A stretch of DNA of 64,000 bases from Sphingobacterium puteale. GTDB lineage: Bacteria; Bacteroidota; Bacteroidia; Sphingobacteriales; Sphingobacteriaceae. Each line of letters begins with the position of its first letter. Within the stretch, counting starts at the first letter, position 1. A program made the translations under genes and the position numbers. The DNA is taken from positions 368,693-432,692 of the forward strand of contig NZ_RBWS01000005.1 of NCBI RefSeq assembly GCF_003627955.1. The letters are read 5' to 3'. Positions 17,513 through 26,280 of this stretch are shown in pieces. The notes beneath the pieces are model-generated. The model saw nothing but the letters and a program-made list of their open reading frames with translations, was not told where the DNA came from and did not search any database.

Positions 17513-19003
17513 TTAAAATATATAATTTTTAAGAGGATATTTATCCAGTATGCTATCAGGTTCAATAGCATATGATACCACTGATTTACTAATATTTGAA
17601 CGGTAGGTACCACTCATAATTTGCACCGGAAAAAGATGGTCATCCAATAAAGAAATCATCTCACTTTTTAATTTCCTACCAGATAGATAATCTACAAATT
17701 CCTCAACGACTCTAAATTTGACCCATTCCATTGTAATCATGTTAGCATCCTCTTGTGGCCGATCTTTGATTAGATCAGAAACTTTATAAACCTGTGGTTG
17801 TTGCTGGCCATTTGAGATCAACGGATTTCGAAACACATAAATGTCAAAATGGTTTTTCCCCCCCAGGCCTTCTTCAATGCCATGAGTATCGTGCTGATCA
17901 CTTGCCTGATAAGCATGAATCTGAATACTTTGAAATGGTCCTTGTTGAATAATATAATTCTCATGCTTGATCCTCCCATTTCCTTTATATAGATCCTTTC
18001 CGGGTGTAATCCAAGTTCTTCCAGCAAAACCGTTATGAACGAGGTTTATTGAAAAATTAGCTACAGTTTCCATCTCTTTTTTCAACGTCAAGACAGAAGA
18101 AACATCTATTTCTCCATAACTAGCAAAAACAGGAGACAATTCTTCATCTGTCCATCGATGTACTGTATCATATTTTTGGCCAAACACGAGTTTATAATCC
18201 TCTTGAGTAATTTGTTTAATAAAGCCTTTGGGTCTAACAAAGGAGCTGAAGATGTCCAGCTGATCTGCTATTTTCTCTGGATTTATAGATGCCTTATAGA
18301 ACTGATAAATGGTATCAAATATATGATAGCCACTGTGAGAAGCTTTTCCATAACCTGAACAATAAGGGTGATAATTCTGCGTTACTATTTCGCTCGGTAA
18401 CCTCCACTGACCATCACTATGATAAGCTTGAATGAAAGTTGCCGGACAATTTGTCAAAGCAGCTACTTCTCGTATTTGCTCTTGAACAAATTGAAATCCC
18501 TTATGAAATCTACGATGTGAATTTATAATAAAAACAGTCTCTTTTATATCCTGGATCCGATGGTAATCTTCAAGCAAATCTTCGTAGTCCTCAAGGATAC
18601 CTTTGGCATTTTCATCATTTGAAACAACATCGGGTCTCGTAGTGATAGGTTTGTCCATTAATATATTAAGCCCATTTCCCAAAGCCCACTTAGCATATGC
18701 GTAATGGACCAAAGGTTCAGTAGCTATCACTACTCCATCGATTTGATTATTCTGAATAAATTCAGAAAGCTGATATGCAAGCTTCTTAGGCAGACTTCCC
18801 ACAAAAGGGTCAATAAACATAAAACTGGTTTCCACGCCAACCTTTATACTTCCCCTGATGTCAATTTCTTGATCCTTCAGATCGATAATCAATGCTATCT
18901 TAACATTTTTTATATGCTCAAGTGCGGGAATATAAACTCTTCTCGCATGAGGACCACAACCGATTAAGATAATATTTACAGATTTATCTTGTTCTCTTAA
19001 CAT
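17513..19003 (-). CDS. Gfo/Idh/MocA-family oxidoreductase
   Basis: The 496-aa protein starts with a Rossmann dinucleotide fold (ILIGCGPHARRVYIPALEH). The family's cofactor region follows (DGVVIATEPLVHYAYAKWAL, LMDKPITT, with the conserved K-P of Gfo/Idh/MocA enzymes). It is longer than the usual 330-400 aa, with an extended C-terminal half. It should oxidise or reduce a sugar-like substrate with NAD(P). It is the second gene of the operon, 82 bp after the dioxygenase stop. Confidence 0.8.
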   Translation of the reverse strand: MLREQDKSVNIILIGCGPHARRVYIPALEHIKNVKIALIIDLKDQEIDIRGSIKVGVETSFMFIDPFVGSLPKKLAYQLSEFIQNNQIDGVVIATEPLVHYAYAKWALGNGLNILMDKPITTRPDVVSNDENAKGILEDYEDLLEDYHRIQDIKETVFIINSHRRFHKGFQFVQEQIREVAALTNCPATFIQAYHSDGQWRLPSEIVTQNYHPYCSGYGKASHSGYHIFDTIYQFYKASINPEKIADQLDIFSSFVRPKGFIKQITQEDYKLVFGQKYDTVHRWTDEELSPVFASYGEIDVSSVLTLKKEMETVANFSINLVHNGFAGRTWITPGKDLYKGNGRIKHENYIIQQGPFQSIQIHAYQASDQHDTHGIEEGLGGKNHFDIYVFRNPLISNGQQQPQVYKVSDLIKDRPQEDANMITMEWVKFRVVEEFVDYLSGRKLKSEMISLLDDHLFPVQIMSGTYRSNISKSVVSYAIEPDSILDKYPLKNYIF

Positions 19004-19085
19004 GCAACTACCGTTATATTGTCACTTCGCCAATTCATATATCTGACCAAAAATATCATGTATAAAATCTGGATATTCAAAAAAA

Positions 19086-19946
19086 TTAAAATGGATATTC
19101 TCCCGCAATACTTACTCTTTTTAAAACTCTCCGTGTGGAAGAATCAAAAGAAGGTCTATAATGCAATGTTGCCCTATTATCCCAAAACACAAGATCTCCG
19201 TTTTCCCACACGTGTTCATATCTACAGTCTATATTCTGACAATGATGGTATAGATTTTCCAAAAGCTCAGTCCCCTGTGCTACGGACATATGCCGAAATT
19301 CAAGTTCATATGCAAAATTCACATACAAGATCTTTTCACTTGTTAAAGGATGGGTTCTAACCAATGGATGTGGATAGGTATTCCCTGGGGGGATATCTAT
19401 TGAGCGATCAACGTATTTAGATTTTACAGATCCAAAAGGTCTATGGAAAGGATTGTAAACAAGAGTTTCAACATTTTCAATCTTAACTTTCATTTCATTT
19501 TCCAAAAGTGCGTATGCTTTAACCATATCATACCAAACAGTATGAGCGGCGCTCAGGTTTACATCAATAGCATATAACATTGATGCTGCACTAGGACACT
19601 TTAACCATTGATGGTCAGAATGTGGTAAGACTTCTTGATGTCCCAGATACGACTTTTCGAACTCTGGTGCCCGATTTCCAACGACAACAATCGAACTTTG
19701 TCTATCTTCACTTCCCAAAACCTGGTTGTTACTATCAGTAGTAAATGGAGCGCCAAATCTAAAAGCAAAATCTTCCAATTGTTCATTGGTCAACTCTTGA
19801 TTTTTAAAAACAACAACTCGATGTGAATTGAGTAAGGCTTGTATTTCAACAATAATGGCAGGAGTCAGATCGGTTTTGATATTAAAATTTTCGATCGTGA
19901 TCCCCACTCCATTATCTGAATATCTTGTATTTATTTTAGACATCAA
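19086..19946 (-). CDS. TauD/TfdA-family Fe(II)/2-oxoglutarate dioxygenase
   Basis: The 286-aa protein has the iron-binding facial triad: H109-S-D111 in LPHSDHQW and the distal His262 in WDNRATLHYRP. Downstream arginines (TRRVLKR) are available for 2-oxoglutarate. It should hydroxylate, desaturate or rearrange a small-molecule substrate. It is the first gene of the six-gene minus-strand operon ending at 13923. The 282 bp upstream to the next gene are AT-rich and should hold the promoter, though no clear TAnnTTTG box was found. True taurine dioxygenase activity is unlikely given the sugar-modifying neighbours. Confidence 0.85.
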   Translation of the reverse strand: MMSKINTRYSDNGVGITIENFNIKTDLTPAIIVEIQALLNSHRVVVFKNQELTNEQLEDFAFRFGAPFTTDSNNQVLGSEDRQSSIVVVGNRAPEFEKSYLGHQEVLPHSDHQWLKCPSAASMLYAIDVNLSAAHTVWYDMVKAYALLENEMKVKIENVETLVYNPFHRPFGSVKSKYVDRSIDIPPGNTYPHPLVRTHPLTSEKILYVNFAYELEFRHMSVAQGTELLENLYHHCQNIDCRYEHVWENGDLVFWDNRATLHYRPSFDSSTRRVLKRVSIAGEYPF

Positions 19947-20228
19947 CTATTTGTAAAAAAAGAAAAATTTCGGCTATACGTATCAATTCTTCTCATGTAA
20001 AAATTCTTAAAAGCTTAATTAGCTATAAATGAAAAACATATCTAACACATGACTTTCATTAAAATTTGTTAAGCTTAATTTTATTGCGAACAGGTTTTTA
20101 GCTTTTGAATCTAATAGGATTCTTTCACAATTTACAAACAGTTTGCATCACCGTCAAGTTTTTTTAACACATTGTGAAAATAAAACACATCATTCATTAA
20201 CTCACTTTACAGATCAAATGGCAGGTAT

Positions 20229-21392
20229 CTACCATTGAAACTGGTAGATCTTATCTCCGATCGGAATATTGAGAATCATGCCATCCATCTTGGATTTCTT
20301 GACATTGACGTAGCCGATCACTCTGGAGTGTGGCATCACGGTATTGATCTTTAGATATCCCTGCGATATGCTATTACGGATACTGTACTGCGCATTGTCA
20401 TATTGCTGCACATTTTGTCTTGCCTGCTGATTGGCTGCATACTGCGCCGAACCGCTATAACCAACAGATGTCTGCTCGCCATAAGCCACTGCAGCACCAC
20501 CCCGATTGTTGACCGCAGCCGCTGCACCTGCGGAGGCTACCGCTGAATACCCGGCCTGACTGGCGGCCTGGCTTTCGGCAAATGCATTGAAGAATGAACT
20601 CCAGCCTTGTTTGCGCTTGACCTTTTTCATATACTTTGCATAGGGAATAATATCTTCCTGATGGGCTTTGCCTCCTCTCAAACTCACCACCGTAAAATCA
20701 TCGGGATTGAGTATGACCTCTTCGTCCGTTCCGTTCTCAATGGTGATATAACTTGCATAGTATTTTCCGTATAGATCTTCTTCGGTAAACTGTACCGCAA
20801 TAGACATCCCATCATTGAAATAATACTGAATCACACGGCCGTCATCATACAGCACCCTACGCTCAGCCAGTGGATAAATATCCTTCTCCTCGGTAAGGGC
20901 GTTAAGAGGCATATGGTTGAGGTACGAGGTCTTTACTGCATTTCCCTTTTCATACCGGATGTACCAATTATGCGCGGGCCGACCGTTTTTATATTCGGCA
21001 ACAGTCAGGGGCTGCTCCTTTCCATCATATATGGTGCTTGTTCCATCTGCTACCCCAGATTCGGAAAAATTACTTTCCTGGATCTTTTTGCCTTTCTTGT
21101 CAAACAGCTCCACTTTTCCGGTCCAAATGCTTTTGGAATCATCATTGCGATCAATATGCAGGGCTCCGGCGGCAATAGTCTGCAGTTTCCCATTTTTCCA
21201 ATAGTCGCGGATTTCACCAACCGGTTTTTTTTGATCATCAAAGCTGACTTCCCGATAGAAAGTACATTGTTTTTTAGATTCCACACCCTTGCTATTGGCA
21301 TCGTAATAAAGGGTTACTTTGTGCTGTGCGAATACCAGATTCATCATAGAGGAGAATACAACAATTGCTAACATCAATACTTTTCTTTTCAT
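20229..21392 (-). CDS. Secreted/periplasmic MORN-like repeat protein
   Basis: The 387-aa protein has a signal peptide (MKRKVLMLAIVVFSSMMNLVFAQ, cleaved after FAQ or nearby). Residues about 25-200 hold YwqK/MORN-like strands with repeated Y-x-N-G-K/R-type turns (DYWKNGKLQ, IYDGKEQ, EYKNGRP, YDDGRV). An Ala/Gly/Gln-rich low-complexity stretch (about 280-335) precedes the C-terminal strands. It probably works outside the inner membrane. No enzymatic motif is seen. It lies ~200 bp after the receiver-protein gene and may be independent of it. Confidence 0.65.
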   Translation of the reverse strand: MKRKVLMLAIVVFSSMMNLVFAQHKVTLYYDANSKGVESKKQCTFYREVSFDDQKKPVGEIRDYWKNGKLQTIAAGALHIDRNDDSKSIWTGKVELFDKKGKKIQESNFSESGVADGTSTIYDGKEQPLTVAEYKNGRPAHNWYIRYEKGNAVKTSYLNHMPLNALTEEKDIYPLAERRVLYDDGRVIQYYFNDGMSIAVQFTEEDLYGKYYASYITIENGTDEEVILNPDDFTVVSLRGGKAHQEDIIPYAKYMKKVKRKQGWSSFFNAFAESQAASQAGYSAVASAGAAAAVNNRGGAAVAYGEQTSVGYSGSAQYAANQQARQNVQQYDNAQYSIRNSISQGYLKINTVMPHSRVIGYVNVKKSKMDGMILNIPIGDKIYQFQW

Positions 21393-21535
21393 ACATCAAT
21401 ATGTCTGTGCCACATGTTCCCCGAAGTGGCGGTCAAAAATAAACGGTTAAAAAAGGAGGTGCGGGAATCGAAACTATTGCTTGCACGACCAACATAAGCA
21501 GGCCCCCTAGCCTGATACTGGAACAAAAGTATGCT

Positions 21536-21559
21536 GGTGCAGTGCACTGGATGTGCACC
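21536..21559. promoter_or_regulatory. GGTGCA/TGCACC dyad between receiver gene and MORN-like gene
   Basis: An inverted repeat GGTGCA...TGCACC with a 12-nt spacer lies 35 bp after the receiver-protein stop and contains a second GTGCAC direct copy. It includes GGATGTGCAC, a 10-mer that also occurs in the dyad at 26107-26137 on the other side of this block. It may be a regulatory site or part of a terminator. There is no T-run. Confidence 0.3.
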
Positions 21560-21593
21560 GTAAGCAAGGTAGGATGTCGTTTATCGGAAAATC

Positions 21594-22712
21594 TTACTTA
21601 AAGATCTCTTTGATCTTGTTATCCTGATCGCCGAGCAAGACACTCACTTGGTCAGCGACTTGTAACTGATACTTACGTACAAGACCATAAGGGACATGGT
21701 ACTCGATCTTTTCATTGGAAACAAAAGTAGCCCGGCCTGTCTCGTGGAGTATCGAAATAAAGCCTTCGACAAGATTTTTCTTTGTCCACCGTCGTTCATT
21801 GTGTTCAACAATCTGATTTTCGAACAGGAACTTACCAAAATAGCTCAATAGTTCGAGTAGATTATTCAGGATGGAGGTAGACAGATAGTTGGATTTATAA
21901 TTGCTGGCATATTCGAGCACCCGCAGCTGTAGACTTTCATTATAATGGGATCCATCTTGCGTTATTCTGAGTGTCTGTACGAACAGCTCTCCTATCAGCG
22001 GATGGATAATATCATAATGATATTCATAGGCCCGGTGACGTTTGTTGAGAAAAAGCCCCACCTTGTTGAGCTCACGTATACTCGGGCACACGATCCGAAG
22101 GTTTTTCAGTTTGTCGACCAGCAGTTCGAGTATCGTGCGGATTGCATTAAATTCATTAAAGAAAACTGTTTTATCGGAATGGTATGATCGCAGGATCTGC
22201 AAAAGGTGTACCGAGTCTTCGAGTCTTAGCGTCCCATTGAAAATCTGGAAAGCGGCTTCATAGCGGTGCTTGAGCTGGGTATCAATATGCTGGGCAGCGT
22301 CTTCCTTCAGCCGGTCGAATAGGGCTAAAATCTGTCGATCGTCCAGCTTGTCATAGATATCACCCAGCTTGTTTTTGGAATCGAGAAAATCATTATCCTG
22401 CTTGATCTTATCCTGCCCCGTTAGAATGTACCAGGGCAACTTTTTCTTTACACTGATCCTGTCCAATATCTCGACCACTTTCATCAGCCCGACCTGACTG
22501 GTCACATCACCCTGCTCGCCTATCTTCTGGTAAAATATCCCATCCAGGATAACGGCGTCATAATGCATAAAATGCTGTTCCAAATTACGTATAGCCGCCT
22601 CGGAATTGGTAAATGCCACAAGTTCGATATTGGCATCGATAGCCTTTTGGCGAATATTAAACAGATGTTCACATTCATCATCCACCCAAAATACACGATA
22701 TACATTTTCCAT
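21594..22712 (-). CDS. Receiver-domain protein with unknown helical C-terminus
   Basis: The 372-aa protein begins with a complete CheY-like receiver: acidic pair D11-D12, phospho-acceptor D57 in VILDGIF, T98 in YILTGQD and K122 in YDKL. The ~240-residue C-terminal part is helical and shows no helix-turn-helix, GGDEF, HD or other output domain that I recognise. It starts 21 bp after the stop of the methylase-kinase fusion, so the two form a two-component pair. The output may be protein-protein contact rather than transcription. It should be phosphorylated by the upstream kinase. Confidence 0.8.
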   Translation of the reverse strand: MENVYRVFWVDDECEHLFNIRQKAIDANIELVAFTNSEAAIRNLEQHFMHYDAVILDGIFYQKIGEQGDVTSQVGLMKVVEILDRISVKKKLPWYILTGQDKIKQDNDFLDSKNKLGDIYDKLDDRQILALFDRLKEDAAQHIDTQLKHRYEAAFQIFNGTLRLEDSVHLLQILRSYHSDKTVFFNEFNAIRTILELLVDKLKNLRIVCPSIRELNKVGLFLNKRHRAYEYHYDIIHPLIGELFVQTLRITQDGSHYNESLQLRVLEYASNYKSNYLSTSILNNLLELLSYFGKFLFENQIVEHNERRWTKKNLVEGFISILHETGRATFVSNEKIEYHVPYGLVRKYQLQVADQVSVLLGDQDNKIKEIFK

Positions 22713-22733
22713 AAAATCTTTCGATAAGTGAGC

Positions 22734-25241
22734 TTAAATAATATAGGGGATAGAAATTTCAAAGGTCGTCACAAGATCGGTATATTTTGATCCCTCGTCG
22801 CTAGACTCATCAATGATAAACCAGTCTCCATTCAGATAGCCAATAATGGTGGAAATAATATATCCACCAAGACCACTACCTCCTGTATCGCCATACTTAA
22901 CTCCACGTTGCTTGAAATCAGCCTGGCTCATGCTTGTTGGAAATGGTTTACCTGTATTGGAAATATAGACCATCACTTTATTTTCCGTATCGTTGAGTTT
23001 GACCTGCAGTTCTATCCTCCGGTTTTCGAGTTCGGTCCAGTTAAAGGCGTGCTGACGGATATTGCTGAAGATATTATCAAAGAGGATTGTCAGCAATTCG
23101 TCGTTGCCATTGACAATGAGTTTCGTCGTTTTATCTTCCACGCCAGCTCCAAAGATCTCATCCGAGATCTGGAGATTCATCTGTATATTGGGGTATAAAC
23201 TTTGTACCTTTTTGAAGTAATCTTGCACCCACTCCACAAGATTGACTTCATATAGATGGTATTCGTGTACATGAAACTCATGGGTATGGTTGCGCAGCTC
23301 ACGTCCGATCTTTTTGGCATCCAGCATAAGATGATCCAATAATTCTCCCAGATTGAGGATCTGTTTTTCATTGGATTTGGTCTGGAACAGGTCGGGTACG
23401 ATTTTGTTTATACCCTGTTGCAAAATATCCTTGATGGTCTGCGCGTAAAACTCAAGGTTGGAAACGGGGCCCGCAATCTTGTGCCGCAATAGAGCATTGT
23501 TTTCTTTAAGTGCAAGATCTTCATCAGAAAGCATTTTAATTGGTTGTGGGTCATTACCCATCACATAGAAATCATCAAAATCTTCGGGTACTGCATCGGC
23601 ATGGATTACATTCGCCTCAAATTGCATCTCTTTATCGAACAGACTTTCACTGCGGTTTTTAAAAAGATTACGACTCTTTTCCAAACGCGGCTTTCGGATT
23701 CGGATAGCGAGAAAGCTTTCCAGGCTGAGCTTATGGATCGATGAACTCGAAAAGGCATTGACCTGATTGAGTACATAATCCTGCTTCAGTTCATCCACGA
23801 GATACCGGTAGGTAAAATTCGATTTCTCCTGAATGGTGAAATGGTAAATGACAGGAGAAAGCAGGGCGATATAGCTGCCATTGAAGTAGCTGGCCCGAAG
23901 CTGCCGGCCGTGCAAGGTAAGTAGCAGTCCCTCGCGCCGAATGATGTAGTAACTGTTGCGTTGCCGATCAATCACACCGGGTACAAATTTGGAAGGGAAT
24001 ATATTGTTGCCTGTGAGATTGGATACCCGGATCACGTATTCTGGAAAATCATCCTCCACCAGCGGTAATACAGTGGGTTCCAGCACCTCTGATAGGGATA
24101 CAAGTTCGGGGTTGTCAATAAAAAAATGATTACCGAGCAATGCTGTCGGATTGAGCAGCAAAGCCCCGTTATCGACCCAGATAGTCTGTCCTAAGGGATT
24201 TGATCCTTTATAGCGTTCGGCATCGACCTTATTCCAGTCAATCTGCTGTCTTCTATTTTTATAGAAGTTGAGCTGATCCCTAAAATCCACGATGGCAATC
24301 CTGTCATCTACCTTACGCTTGTTGACAACGAGCACCAGCACTTCAGTTCCGGTATGGCTGAATACACCGGATGGAAAGAGCAGTACCTTTTCAATATAGT
24401 TTTGCAGGATCAAGCGAGAGAAGGTCTCATCGTCAGGATCGGCAAGGAGATTAATGATATACGATTTGTTCAGTAAGATAACAGCCCGCCCATCATCGTT
24501 GATCGAATTGGTGGCAAGGTCTATAAAATAAGTTTCGGCATCATGGTCGTAACTATGTTCATCTATTCCTTCAAACTGACTTGGAGCCGTGAAATTCAGA
24601 AAAAGGAGGTCAAATTTCTCCTGCATCGGCCAATGGTCGAGACTGCTCTCACACCGTAAGATAAATTCGGTGGATTTGTGGTAGACGAATAGACGAAGCT
24701 GGGCAATACGCCAGAGATTTTCACTGTATTCCTGGCCATAATATTTCTTATGATCCGCTATCAGTGGGATCAAATCTCCATTTCCTGCAAAAGGATTATA
24801 GATGGTGGTATACTTATCGAGATCGACGGCCGATAATATCAATTCGCCCATCCTGGGGTGTAAGATATTGCCCCGATTCTTGTAAAAAAGAGATTCAGTG
24901 ATTGTGAGAAAAATCGTCTCAAAGAGCTCTTCAAAATTAAGCTCAAAATAAGATGCAGGCAGTTGTTCAAACTGGGTCAGCAGAAATTCCAGTTCAGTGG
25001 TATCAAAAGAAGCGATCACTGGGAAAGAGGGCAACAGGGCATACAAACCACTGTCGGATGATTCACGCGCAGTAAGCCTGGCTACAACTTCGGCCTTGGA
25101 TGCCCCCCGTGAGATGACATCGTGTTTGAAGATACATAATAAATAGAGCGTGAGCGAATAATCCATGGTATCTATACCGCCTTTGCCGGTATAGAATCCA
25201 ATGATGGTATTCAGGACTTTGTTCACTTCATTTGCTTTCAT
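22734..25241 (-). CDS. N6-methylase-like/TRD-like protein fused to a histidine kinase
   Basis: The 835-aa protein has three parts. Residues about 100-350 look like an HsdM-type adenine methylase: SAM loop NPFAGNGD (149-156) and LLFPSGVFSHTGTEVLVLVVNK. Catalytic motif IV reads N216-F-T-A-P instead of NPPF/Y, so methyl transfer is probably lost. Residues about 380-540 resemble a specificity (TRD) segment. From about 575 comes a kinase: H-box LRHKIAGPVSNL with H587, N-box FDNIFSNIRQHA, G1 ISNTGKPFP and G2 GGSGLGGYII. No membrane segment is seen, so it is cytoplasmic. The next gene is a receiver protein. I infer a DNA- or SAM-sensing two-component system. Confidence 0.82.
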   Translation of the reverse strand: MKANEVNKVLNTIIGFYTGKGGIDTMDYSLTLYLLCIFKHDVISRGASKAEVVARLTARESSDSGLYALLPSFPVIASFDTTELEFLLTQFEQLPASYFELNFEELFETIFLTITESLFYKNRGNILHPRMGELILSAVDLDKYTTIYNPFAGNGDLIPLIADHKKYYGQEYSENLWRIAQLRLFVYHKSTEFILRCESSLDHWPMQEKFDLLFLNFTAPSQFEGIDEHSYDHDAETYFIDLATNSINDDGRAVILLNKSYIINLLADPDDETFSRLILQNYIEKVLLFPSGVFSHTGTEVLVLVVNKRKVDDRIAIVDFRDQLNFYKNRRQQIDWNKVDAERYKGSNPLGQTIWVDNGALLLNPTALLGNHFFIDNPELVSLSEVLEPTVLPLVEDDFPEYVIRVSNLTGNNIFPSKFVPGVIDRQRNSYYIIRREGLLLTLHGRQLRASYFNGSYIALLSPVIYHFTIQEKSNFTYRYLVDELKQDYVLNQVNAFSSSSIHKLSLESFLAIRIRKPRLEKSRNLFKNRSESLFDKEMQFEANVIHADAVPEDFDDFYVMGNDPQPIKMLSDEDLALKENNALLRHKIAGPVSNLEFYAQTIKDILQQGINKIVPDLFQTKSNEKQILNLGELLDHLMLDAKKIGRELRNHTHEFHVHEYHLYEVNLVEWVQDYFKKVQSLYPNIQMNLQISDEIFGAGVEDKTTKLIVNGNDELLTILFDNIFSNIRQHAFNWTELENRRIELQVKLNDTENKVMVYISNTGKPFPTSMSQADFKQRGVKYGDTGGSGLGGYIISTIIGYLNGDWFIIDESSDEGSKYTDLVTTFEISIPYII

Positions 25242-25309
25242 ATGGCTTTATGGTTCTGTTTGACACCTTTCCTATACGAAGATGCTGTAATCGACACACA
25301 ATAAAAAAT

Positions 25310-25346
25310 AAAAAGATCAAAATAATTGTACTATTTTGATCTTTTT
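25310..25346. terminator. Bidirectional intrinsic terminator
   Basis: A perfect 15-bp inverted repeat (AAAAAGATCAAAATA / TATTTTGATCTTTTT) with a 7-nt loop, ending in T-runs on both strands. It lies between the VWA gene and the kinase gene, so the VWA transcript probably stops here and the kinase-receiver pair has its own promoter in the ~70 bp between. Confidence 0.8.
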
Positions 25347-25427
25347 ATGCTGAAACACCGGTTTTCATTAAAAAATTCTGTTTCTGCCTTGAATCACTCG
25401 GGTGTATTTGCTGGGAAAACAGGTCCC

Positions 25428-26021
25428 TTAACCAAATATTTTCCGATAAATAGATTTCCGCACTTTACGCTCTTCCTGAAACATCGACTCAATGCCGTCG
25501 TTGTTTTTTTCAAATTTGATACAATATTTTACAGCGATATCCGCTGCCGCCTTGGAAACATCATGGTCGGTACCGATATAGGTAAAAGTCCAATTGGATT
25601 CACTGAGCTCCCCGATCATCTGCCGGATCGCGGGAGCAGAATATTCTGTTGATGCGTTTTCCTCTCCATCGGTTAAGATGGTGACCAATACATGGAATTT
25701 TTCATCCTGGCTAGCAACCAGTTTCAGTTTACTGACCGCAAAGCCAATAGCGTCATAGAGCGGTGTTGATGCCGCTGGCGCATACCGTTTTGCGTCGATC
25801 TCTTTGACCTGTGCAACGGGATCACAAAAGTGCAGCATTTTGATCCCAAAGCCATTGAAACTGATGATCGAAATCGTATGCTCCTGATCAGAAAAAGTCT
25901 GCTGGGCCTCTCTGATGGTGCTGATCGTCTGATTGAAACCATCAATCACCTGTGATTTAATACTGGACATGGAACCACTCTCGTCCAAGATAATAAGGTT
26001 GTGAACTTTTGTCTGACTCAT
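25428..26021 (-). CDS. VWA-domain protein (TerY-like)
   Basis: The 197-aa protein is essentially one von Willebrand A domain. The MIDAS residues are visible: D13-x-S15-x-S17 in ILDESGSMSS, the Thr in ASTPLYDAI and the Asp in TILTDGEENAS. It has no signal peptide or membrane segment, so it is cytosolic and probably binds a protein partner through a metal. Small VWA proteins of this kind accompany defence or stress systems (for example TerY). It is separated from the kinase operon by a strong terminator and from the DUF262 pair by two hairpins, so its partner is unclear. Confidence 0.8.
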   Translation of the reverse strand: MSQTKVHNLIILDESGSMSSIKSQVIDGFNQTISTIREAQQTFSDQEHTISIISFNGFGIKMLHFCDPVAQVKEIDAKRYAPAASTPLYDAIGFAVSKLKLVASQDEKFHVLVTILTDGEENASTEYSAPAIRQMIGELSESNWTFTYIGTDHDVSKAAADIAVKYCIKFEKNNDGIESMFQEERKVRKSIYRKIFG

Positions 26022-26106
26022 AATTTTGCCTTTTTAAATGTGTTAATATTGCCGAAAAGCAGAGCATTTTGCTCCCCTTAACAGCAATTGTCTGACAAAA
26101 TTATCC

Positions 26107-26137
26107 ATCACCTGTGCGAGGGATGTGCACAGGTGAT
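26107..26137. promoter_or_regulatory. Perfect 11-bp dyad upstream of the VWA gene
   Basis: ATCACCTGTGC and GCACAGGTGAT form a perfect inverted repeat with a 9-nt spacer, 86 bp upstream of the VWA start. There is no T-run on the VWA-proximal side, so an operator or regulatory hairpin is more likely than a terminator. It shares GGATGTGCAC with the dyad at 21536-21559. Confidence 0.4.
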
Positions 26138-26230
26138 TGTCACTTATGAACAACCTGTTCTTTAATTTTAGAAAAGTCTATATTGGGAACTTTATGAGGA
26201 AGAGTGATTTATTTTTCAAAACCAAGATAT

Positions 26231-26260
26231 CCACAGGCGGATATAAAAATCCGCCTGTGG
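26231..26260. terminator. Hairpin behind the DUF262 gene pair
   Basis: A perfect 12-bp stem (CCACAGGCGGAT / ATCCGCCTGTGG) with a 6-nt loop lies 21 bp after the stop of the 793-aa gene (minus strand). The T-run is weak (downstream TTGGTTTTG on that strand), but position and stability suggest a terminator. Confidence 0.6.
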
Positions 26261-26280
26261 AGCTGATATGATACATATCA

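Noticed and set aside
13923..19946. RiPP cluster because of the radical SAM/SPASM-like enzyme
   Set aside because: No precursor peptide, peptidase or transporter is adjacent. The neighbours are sugar-modifying enzymes.
21505..21530. GGCCCCCTAGCCT after the receiver gene, similar to the module promoter dyad
   Set aside because: Only ~12 bases match, with one extra base, and no -7 box or module sequence accompanies it. Probably chance.
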